From Gammaproteobacteria bacterium (lineage in GTDB: Bacteria > Pseudomonadota > Gammaproteobacteria > UBA9214), in contig JAOULY010000157.1 of NCBI GenBank assembly GCA_029881775.1, positions 1 to 5,614 of the forward strand: DNA of 5,614 nt, in the 5' to 3' direction. A model generated the notes under the pieces. It did no database searches, was not told the origin of the DNA, and saw only the letters and a list, made by a program, of their open reading frames with translations. A program made the position numbers and the translations under genes. Positions 1 to 4,537 of the stretch are shown here, in pieces (position 1 is the first letter of the stretch; the number at the start of each line of letters is the position of its first letter).

Positions 1-126
1 GTGATGTTGGTCGAGTTCGTTGCGATACCGGTTGTGTTGGTCGAGATGTTGGTTGAGTTGGTCGTGATGTTGGTCGAGTTCGTCGTGATACCGGTTGTGT
101 TGGTCGAGATGTTGGTCGAGTTCGTG
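1..126. repeat. Tandem 21-bp repeat with a 63-bp higher-order unit
   Basis: Two copies of a 63-bp unit lie at 1-63 and 64-126, differing at only a few bases. Each unit consists of three related 21-bp pieces, and each piece encodes one heptad of the minus-strand protein. Because the period is a multiple of three, gain or loss of units keeps the frame and would change the length of the encoded stalk. The array continues past the left edge, so the copy number is unknown. Confidence 0.85.
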
Positions 127-359
127 GTAATCCTGGTGTCGTTATCGGTCAGTTGCGTATTTATGGAGCCGATAAGAGTGGTCATGTCAGCGTTAACACA
201 GGCATCTGCCACGGCATTCAAAACACCGCCTGCATCAACTGATGTTGAGCAAGTCGGTGTGCCGACCAATGTGCCTCCAGCCAGCGCCTGCGTGGCCGAT
301 CCGGCAATGAGTACCGCCATTGATAGTGCCAGTAGTGTTTTGTTGGGTCTTGGTTGCAT
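1..359 (-). CDS. Exported heptad-repeat (N@d coiled-coil) surface fibre/adhesin-like protein, N-terminal part
   Basis: The gene opens with ATG at 359-357 and stays open to the left edge, giving 119 residues with no stop; the C-terminus is missing. The start is supported by an AAGGGGGAA ribosome binding site six bases upstream. Residues 1-27 form a classical signal peptide (basic start with R4 and K7, hydrophobic core LLALSMAVLIAG, A-L-A before the likely cut). Residues 28-75 are a short non-repetitive region with two cysteines (C37, C54). From residue 77 there is a strict heptad: Ile at 77, 84, 91, 98, 105, 112 and 119, and Asn at 80, 87, 94, 101, 108 and 115, pattern I-x-T-N-(S/T)-T-(N/G). 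This is the known 'N@d' motif of trimeric coiled-coil stalks in trimeric autotransporter adhesins. The heptads carry many N-x-S/T tripeptides. I infer a secreted or surface-anchored trimeric fibre. Without the C-terminus, a YadA-type anchor cannot be shown, and the short signal peptide is not the extended type of many such adhesins. Confidence 0.8.
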   Translation of the reverse strand, partial: MQPRPNKTLLALSMAVLIAGSATQALAGGTLVGTPTCSTSVDAGGVLNAVADACVNADMTTLIGSINTQLTDNDTRITTNSTNISTNTTGITTNSTNITTNSTNISTNTTGIATNSTNI

Positions 360-363
360 GATG

Positions 364-372
364 TTCCCCCTT
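364..372 (-). promoter_or_regulatory. Strong ribosome binding site of the heptad-repeat gene
   Basis: Read on the minus strand the sequence is AAGGGGGAA, followed by CATC and the ATG at 359-357. The G run lies six bases from the start codon. It fixes the start of a gene that has no visible stop and is easy to miss. Confidence 0.7.
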
Positions 373-394
373 GCATGTTTGTGTTTATATAGTT

Positions 395-408
395 CGCCAC
401 CCGTGGCG
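395..408. promoter_or_regulatory. Perfect 14-bp palindrome (CGCCAC-2-GTGGCG) in the leader of the heptad-repeat gene
   Basis: The arms CGCCAC (395-400) and GTGGCG (403-408) are perfect inverted copies with a two-base centre. The element lies 36-49 bases upstream of the repeat gene's start codon, in a region expected to hold its promoter or 5' leader. It could be a dimeric regulator's operator or a leader hairpin; the tight centre favours an operator. No convincing -35/-10 pair was seen beside it. Confidence 0.35.
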
Positions 409-721
409 CAGGCATAATTACCTGCCGTCTTGTGGTTACCAAGTAGTCTGAAGTGGCTGATTAGCCTTGTTAAGGATGATGTCTTGCGCCCCTTTATTTA
501 AATTGTTATGGACACCAGGAAAAGACGCCTGGGTATCCCGTATGTATTTTGGGGTATTCCTTTTCAATCCTACTCCCTGATATTCAACATATCAATGCCA
601 GAATTGATCACAATAAACAATAGGATATGGTTGATGTCTAGATTCATTATGAGTATCGGGCATGCAATCGGGTTGCGCAGCAACCTGCTCTGACAAATAC
701 GGGGGATCAATCATTTGTTAG

Positions 722-841
722 CATGATTTGGGTGGGCGCCTGATCAGAACCAGTTTCCGGGTAAGCGAATACAGTGATCTGGAATTTCCATGGGGCAGAG
801 ATAATATCAATCCCTTTACTTATCAGCGGGTCAATAAATGA
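722..841 (+). pseudogene. Possible 3' remnant of a gene that overlapped the DUF2827 gene by ATGA
   Basis: One frame is open from 722 to the TGA at 839-841 and overlaps the next gene's ATG by four bases (ATGA), the typical arrangement of translationally coupled genes. The translation (39 codons, containing SDLEFPWGRDNINPFTYQR) looks protein-like, but the frame is closed upstream by TAG at 719-721 and has no good start or ribosome binding site. An adjacent frame is open from about 642 to the TGA at 741-743, so a single frameshift near 730-745 would join the two. I do not recognise the family. It could be the decayed end of a former upstream operon partner, or chance. Confidence 0.3.
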
Positions 842-1929
842 AAGGATTATCCCTGGGCATCACTTTTCGTGTTGATGTCGATCTGAAGCAGGCGCTTTTT
901 AGCAATGGTATAAGTCAAAATATCAAGTTCTACTATGACTTGCTTACCCTGATGGGGCACAAGCCATTTTTTCTGACCGACATGCCGGTGCCTGGCAAAT
1001 CTCTCAGTGTGAAGAACAGGAAATATCGGGCGCTAAGCTACAAGGAGGTTCTGGACGAGAAAAAGAAGTTGGATATAGCGTTTGAGGCCGGTGTTTCTAT
1101 AAACCAGGCCGAGCGGAACGTTCTAAGGGAGCAGTTCGGTACGAGGATTGTTTCATTGCGCTACGGGCACGCAATGGTCATGGACATGGAGCAGGTATTT
1201 CTCCATGAAACCATGTCACCGGGCCTGCATGTGAGCAAGCCGGACTATCTGTGGACCACCCCGCACCTGAAAAATGGTGCGCAGTATCTTTCAACCATCT
1301 ATGACTGTCCGGTCAGGATATGTCCCTATATCTGGGAGCCTGATTTTGTCGGGAGTCCGTTTGCTTCGGGCGACTACGCACATACTCCGGACATCTACGT
1401 CATGGAGCCTAATGTCAATATTCTGAAGAATGCGCTCATCCCCATGGCGATAATCGAGCAGGTTTACCGTGCAGAACCACATGCCTTTGGTAAAGCGACT
1501 ATTCTTAACGGGAAGCACTTCCAGAACCAGAAATATTTCCTGGAAAACATAGTACGTAACATGAGTTCCCTGGTCAGCAGTGCTGACAAGGTATATTTCA
1601 CCGGCAGGTATAACTTCGATGATGTCTTTACAAGGCCAAATATCCTGTTAGGGCATCAATGGGATTGCGAGTTGAATTACCTGTATTTCGAAGCCTTGTA
1701 CAAGGGTGTTCCCTGCGTGCATAACTCATCAGTAATGAGGGAGGTGGGTTTCTATTACCCCGGATTCGAGGTGCTGGAGGGTAAGGAGCAATGCCTCAAG
1801 GCTATCAGGAGCTTCCAGAAAACACCCGCTGAGGGCAAGAAGAACAATGCATTTATAAGTCGCTACTCCATTAACAACCGGGACGTAAAGAATGAATTCG
1901 GCCGTCTCATCGATGAAGTGCTGTCATAG
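838..1929 (+). CDS. DUF2827 family protein, glycosyltransferase-like
   Basis: This 363-residue protein, of normal full length for the family, resembles DUF2827 proteins, which are poorly characterised and have a GT-B glycosyltransferase look. Visible hallmarks in order are an N-terminal Rossmann-like strand with a glycine loop (LGITF at 6-10, NGISQN at 23-28); CPYIWEP (162-168); an MEPNVNILKNALIP segment (189-202); LLGHQWDCELNYLYFEALY (270-288); and KGVPCVHNSS with GFYYPGFEVLEG (289-314), where other GT-B enzymes hold the sugar nucleotide. The tail (SRYSINN, 341-347) ends as in related transferases. No signal peptide or membrane helix is seen, so it should be cytoplasmic. A TAA codon directly precedes the ATG, fixing the start; the ribosome binding site is weak. 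Donor and acceptor are unknown. It diverges from the Thr/Asn-rich fibre gene, a possible acceptor, but this is inference from position only. Confidence 0.8.
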   Translation: MKGLSLGITFRVDVDLKQALFSNGISQNIKFYYDLLTLMGHKPFFLTDMPVPGKSLSVKNRKYRALSYKEVLDEKKKLDIAFEAGVSINQAERNVLREQFGTRIVSLRYGHAMVMDMEQVFLHETMSPGLHVSKPDYLWTTPHLKNGAQYLSTIYDCPVRICPYIWEPDFVGSPFASGDYAHTPDIYVMEPNVNILKNALIPMAIIEQVYRAEPHAFGKATILNGKHFQNQKYFLENIVRNMSSLVSSADKVYFTGRYNFDDVFTRPNILLGHQWDCELNYLYFEALYKGVPCVHNSSVMREVGFYYPGFEVLEGKEQCLKAIRSFQKTPAEGKKNNAFISRYSINNRDVKNEFGRLIDEVLS

Positions 1930-2202
1930 TAGAGTAAAGATCACGTAAGCGTGATAGCCGGACAACTATCCGGATCCTGCGTGGCAGTAAGCCAGGTTAA
2001 CCACCATGATTGCTATGGCATTACGTGACGCGCTCGAGCGGACATCCCGGTCCGCCGCAGTCATTTATGTCGACGGGATGTGACTGGCAGTGATTCGGTG
2101 AATTTCATTCCGGCGACAGGCGTGTTCACGACAACGTCACCCAGGTTTCGCTGGCTGGTGGAGGAGGGGGTGAATAAAAAGGTATATTGTCCCCGGTATT
2201 CA
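1930..2202. other. Non-coding, hairpin-rich stretch between the DUF2827 gene and the next promoter
   Basis: No gene is supported here. Just after the DUF2827 stop are two neighbouring small hairpins, ATCACG-TAAG-CGTGAT (1940-1955) and CCGGA-6-TCCGG (1958-1973); neither is followed by T residues. Further on are the palindrome CGCTCGAGCG (2031-2040), GCGGAC-6-GTCCGC (2038-2055) and ACATCCCG-24-CGGGATGT (2042-2081). The GC-rich, structure-prone part ends near 2160, where AT-rich promoter sequence begins. It may contain an untranslated transcript end or a small RNA, but no promoter-terminator pair delimits one. Confidence 0.45.
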
Positions 2203-2231
2203 TTGATTTAAGTTAATAGCTAGGCTATAAA
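2203..2231 (+). promoter_or_regulatory. Sigma70-type promoter for the Lys/Pro-tail protein
   Basis: TTGATT (2203-2208) and TATAAA (2226-2231) are separated by exactly 17 bases and match the consensus at four and five of six positions. Transcription would begin near 2238, leaving a leader of about 55 bases before the ATG at 2294. A second TATAAT at 2276-2281 has no -35 partner and is too near the start codon. Confidence 0.6.
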
Positions 2232-2281
2232 TAACTGGAATGTTCTATAACAAGCGCTGCGTTCACGTCGGCGCATATAAT

Positions 2282-2286
2282 AGGGG
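2282..2286 (+). promoter_or_regulatory. Ribosome binding site of the Lys/Pro-tail gene
   Basis: AGGGG lies seven bases before the ATG at 2294. It supports this start for a small protein with no recognised relatives. Confidence 0.6.
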
Positions 2287-2293
2287 ATAGGTA

Positions 2294-2674
2294 ATGAATT
2301 CAAAAACATGCAAATCATCCGGCAAGTCACGCAAGATCGGGTTAGGTACCGCCGTGGCGGTTGCCATGGGAGTTTCCTCTGGCCTGGCCACGGCAAACAC
2401 GGATGTGGATGCCGCAGATCACGAGATCTTGCCTGACGCCCTCAGTGCCGAGTATCTAGAAGAGGCATTGTTGCTTACCGCCGGTAATTCGGTCTTCACA
2501 TCACAATCCGGCGAGGACTACCTCATGGTTGCTGACCGGGCGTTCGGCCTGGGTACTGCGACCAGCAGGTCTGGCAGGACAGTGCCGCCAAGCAAGAAGA
2601 GTCCACCCAAGAAGAAGCCACCCAAGAAGAGTCCACCCAAGAAGAAGCCACCCAAGAAGAGAGCCAGTAAATAG
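2294..2674 (+). CDS. Small exported protein with a Lys/Pro-rich repeat tail, family not recognised
   Basis: This 126-residue protein has three parts. Residues 1-34 look like a signal peptide: a long basic start (K4, K7, K11, R13, K14), a hydrophobic core (16-31) and A-T-A before the likely cut. Residues 35-97 are mildly acidic and lack known motifs, with a possible short helix at 50-63 (ALSAEYLEEALLLT). Residues 98-126 are almost only Lys and Pro, containing two copies of KKSPPKKKPP (101-110, 111-120) and ending KKRASK. Such tails resemble those of histone H1-like proteins and would bind polyanions; after export the partner might be lipopolysaccharide, an exopolysaccharide or extracellular DNA. 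It has its own promoter, ribosome binding site and terminator, so it is a single-gene unit. If the signal is not used, a cytoplasmic nucleic-acid-binding role is the alternative. No function is assigned. Confidence 0.75.
   Translation: MNSKTCKSSGKSRKIGLGTAVAVAMGVSSGLATANTDVDAADHEILPDALSAEYLEEALLLTAGNSVFTSQSGEDYLMVADRAFGLGTATSRSGRTVPPSKKSPPKKKPPKKSPPKKKPPKKRASK
2594..2661 (+). repeat. Perfect 30-bp tandem duplication encoding KKSPPKKKPP
   Basis: Two identical 30-bp copies (2594-2623 and 2624-2653) are followed by a partial third (AAGAAGAG). Each copy itself consists of two similar 15-bp halves. Complete identity, including third codon positions, points to recent slippage or strong homogenisation. 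The period keeps the reading frame, so the basic tail could vary in length between strains. Confidence 0.9.
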
Positions 2675-2740
2675 CAGTTGTATTCGGGCGGCTGGTTGGC
2701 TGCTGCAACTGAACCACGCTATCGATATAGAGATGGCAAC

Positions 2741-2780
2741 AAACCCCGCGATCCATGAAGGATAGCGGGGTTTCTTTTTC
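2741..2780 (+). terminator. Strong intrinsic terminator after the Lys/Pro-tail gene
   Basis: The stem AAACCCCGC (2741-2749) pairs with GCGGGGTTT (2765-2773), extended inside by ATCC/GGAT (2751-2754, 2760-2763) after one mismatch, with the five-base loop ATGAA. The T-rich run TTTCTTTTTC (2771-2780) follows on the plus strand. The minus-strand read has only TTTGTTG after the stem, so it may also slow transcription of the convergent gene ending at 2815, but less well. Confidence 0.9.
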
Positions 2781-2814
2781 TGAAGGCAGGGGAGTTATTA
2801 CATCATCGCCCCAA

Positions 2815-4131
2815 TCATTGGCTGGCCAGGTATTCATTCCAGCGTTTGAATCTTTTCTGACAGTATTCCAGTAATTCAGGGTAGTCGTGAAAGCAGAGTT
2901 CGTAGCCTTCTTCCGCCGGACCTTCAAATTCACAATAGTCATTCTTGTAACTGCGACATATCTCCGGCCGACTTTCGTAGATACCGCATTGTCCTTCCGG
3001 CTGCAGGTGTGTGCAGCGTGTTCTTACCATGAGATTCCAGCCATCGTCATCCTTGAAGATCGTGATATTTTCATGAGACACCTGCCATAACAGAAAACTG
3101 AAATCAGATTTACTCCGTGGCGCAGATATTTTCTGTGTAATGTACTGGCAGCACTTGCTGTTTGAGCAATAACCGCACTTGGTGGCAGATGATATCTCGA
3201 TAATTGAAGAGCGATGAGATTCATTGCCGGGATTATGGGGCGTTGAGTTTGTAGCGGCTGGGATGAAGGCCTGGTACTGAACCGGTGTTGACTCTACTGA
3301 AGCACGATCGAGCATGAGCTCTACTATCTGGTCTTCAAGTACGGCTGCTTCAACACGGAACTGGAGTTCGATGTCATCTTGATACTTCTTCTCGATTGAT
3401 TCCGGATCTTCCGCGCGGCTTGCCAGTGCGGAAATAATGTTTTCTACGCGGCTGTAATCGAGGTTAACATCATTTTCCTGTATGAAATCCCGTATTTGAT
3501 CAGCCACCGATGCACGGTATTGTGCATGGTCAACGGTCTTGTCCGGGTGCTGACTCCCGGCGTTATCTGCAATCCTGGCGTAAAGCGCGTTAAATAGCTG
3601 GTGCTTGACATCGCGCCGAATGAGAATGTCCAGTCGCGCGAGCATTGTCTCCCTGATCTCGCGTAAAAGCGTGTCCGGTCGAATGGTCTTGCGGCCGAAG
3701 AGTGCGGCCAGCGCCTGCCGGGATTTCTGCTCATTTCTCCTCATGATGCCGGCAATATGAACTGAATATTTGCCGGGAGCAGGGCGACGGGAGTCACTCT
3801 CCCGGCGCTTCGTCCGTCGCACGGTAAACTCGAAACGCTCGCCGCAGCGGAGTCCGGGAAGCTTCGCGCTTAAGAAGTCATCAGGGCCTGGATTCGATAG
3901 TAATTCGTGTTCTGCCGGGTTCCCAAAGGTGTCCGCAATTACACGACCGTTCGACGTGATGGTGTACTCAATCAGCGCCTTGTCACCGATTCGGGCCGGT
4001 CCCTTGTGTTGTTCCCACGCAGCCGTCTGCTTCCGGAGCGCATCAAGTACACGACTCACGTCATCATCCGCAAGCCTTACATCCGGCTTGTTAATGTGAA
4101 TATTTACATGATCAGTATCTGGATTACTCAT
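2815..4131 (-). CDS. Trigger-factor-like chaperone (no ribosome-binding domain) fused to a YkgJ-type cysteine-cluster domain
   Basis: The protein has 438 residues. Residues 20-40 resemble the trigger factor linker before its FKBP domain (DDDVSRVLDALRKQTAAWE). Residues 44-128 resemble the FKBP-type domain (GPARIGDKALIEYTI; LPGLRCGERFEFTV). Residues 138-286 match the helical chaperone domain, with a shortened middle and a clear end (ISALASRAEDPESIEKKYQ, then LEDQIVELMLDRASV). The N-terminal domain that docks trigger factor on the ribosome is absent. After a polar linker (about 287-316) comes a YkgJ-family zinc/iron-chelating domain: C319-x2-C322-x4-C327-C328, C373, C382 in QCGIYESRPEIC, C392, C400, C413 and C424. 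A TAG codon directly before the ATG fixes the start, and the GAG six bases upstream is a weak ribosome binding site. There is no signal peptide, so it is cytoplasmic. It likely binds unfolded protein and a metal or Fe-S cluster. Both halves are recognisable, but the function of the combination is unknown. It is not the housekeeping tig. Confidence 0.8.
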   Translation of the reverse strand: MSNPDTDHVNIHINKPDVRLADDDVSRVLDALRKQTAAWEQHKGPARIGDKALIEYTITSNGRVIADTFGNPAEHELLSNPGPDDFLSAKLPGLRCGERFEFTVRRTKRRESDSRRPAPGKYSVHIAGIMRRNEQKSRQALAALFGRKTIRPDTLLREIRETMLARLDILIRRDVKHQLFNALYARIADNAGSQHPDKTVDHAQYRASVADQIRDFIQENDVNLDYSRVENIISALASRAEDPESIEKKYQDDIELQFRVEAAVLEDQIVELMLDRASVESTPVQYQAFIPAATNSTPHNPGNESHRSSIIEISSATKCGYCSNSKCCQYITQKISAPRSKSDFSFLLWQVSHENITIFKDDDGWNLMVRTRCTHLQPEGQCGIYESRPEICRSYKNDYCEFEGPAEEGYELCFHDYPELLEYCQKRFKRWNEYLASQ

Positions 4132-4233
4132 CTATTACTCATTATTCGCGGGTTTGAAATAAATATATCAGAATACAAAAATAAAGGGGCGAGGCCGTTT
4201 ATATTTATCCTGGGAAAAGGGTGTAGCCTTGTT

Positions 4234-4266
4234 TAATCAGGCGTTGTTTGCGAAAACGCCTGATTA
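4234..4266. terminator. Perfect 12-bp inverted repeat, possible terminator or operator
   Basis: TAATCAGGCGTT (4234-4245) and AACGCCTGATTA (4255-4266) are exact inverted copies around a nine-base centre. The stem would be stable on either strand, but no T tract follows on either side, so it is not a typical intrinsic terminator. It lies about 270 bases downstream of the glgC stop, just before the SOUL relic and upstream of the trigger-factor-like gene. It could end glgC transcription in a factor-assisted way or bind a regulator. Confidence 0.4.
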
Positions 4267-4282
4267 GTTCTATTGAAATTAC

Positions 4283-4537
4283 ATAAAGGCGCGGATTATC
4301 TGGCTATTGGCACGTGCTGCGGCAGTCGCGGCAATGGCCTGGGGCCACTCGTGAGCAATGTCGAGCAGGCGAAATATACTGTGAGGGAAAGTCATGGGCC
4401 GATAGAAATGCGTGGCTACCTGCCAATGATTATTGCGGAAGTCAGTGTGCCCGGTGATCGCGAGACGGCCATAGGGACCGGGTTCCGGATGATTGCGGAT
4501 TATATCTTCGGCAATAATAGCCAGTCCCGGGCAATCA
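4283..4537 (+). pseudogene. Relic of an exported SOUL-family heme-binding protein
   Basis: In the frame of position 4354 the translation SNVEQAKYTVRESHGPIE, then MRGYLPMIIAEVSVPGD, GFRMIADYIFGNN and SQSRAI matches the N-terminal third of SOUL/HBP heme-binding proteins, including the family signature (V/I)AEV-x-V-x-GDR...A...GFR-x-(I/L)ADYIFGNN. The next expected segment (MTxPV) and the remaining domain are absent. The signal peptide lies in a different frame: from 4283 that frame reads IKARIIWLLARAAAVAAMAWGHS and then hits a stop, and its first codon is ATA where ATG is expected. The gene therefore seems to have lost its start codon, suffered a frameshift near 4335-4353 and been cut at the 3' end, where similarity stops at about 4534, at the stop codon of glgC on the other strand. 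No function is expected to remain. Confidence 0.75.

Larger units (their letters stand above)
360..721. other. Divergent intergenic region without a supported gene
   Basis: This stretch separates the minus-strand repeat gene from the plus-strand DUF2827 gene and should hold both promoters. Stop codons are frequent in all frames. The longest open stretch (508-693, 61 codons) has no ribosome binding site and no recognisable protein character. A short perfect hairpin, GGTTGC-GCA-GCAACC, lies at 671-685; it has no T tract, so it is not a terminator. A weak promoter-like pair (TTGATC at 604, TATGGT at 626, 16-base spacer) is only suggestive. Confidence 0.5.

Noticed and set aside
1..417. Open plus-strand frame rich in MLVEFV-like repeats
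   Set aside because: It is the antisense of the minus-strand heptad repeat. The minus strand has the ribosome binding site, signal peptide and sensible protein; the plus frame has none.
604..631. Promoter-like TTGATC-16-TATGGT for the DUF2827 gene
   Set aside because: Only four of six matches in each box, about 200 bases from the gene; too weak to call.
508..693. 61-codon plus-strand open frame
   Set aside because: No ribosome binding site, no recognisable protein features, and surrounded by stop-rich AT-rich sequence.
2006..2083. 25-codon ATG reading frame in the hairpin-rich gap
   Set aside because: No ribosome binding site; it runs through inverted repeats and has no recognisable character.
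2170..2211. 13-codon GTG reading frame after a GGAGGAGGGG run
   Set aside because: The ribosome-binding-like run is strong, but the peptide is very short and lies upstream of and across the promoter for the next gene; likely chance.
2523..2942. Minus-strand open frame opposite the Lys/Pro tail with SSWVASSWVDSS repeats
   Set aside because: The repeats are the antisense of the 30-bp Lys/Pro duplication, and the frame crosses the terminator and overlaps the true minus-strand gene.
3770..4099. Long plus-strand open frames opposite the trigger-factor-like gene
   Set aside because: Antisense shadows; the minus strand holds recognisable domains throughout.
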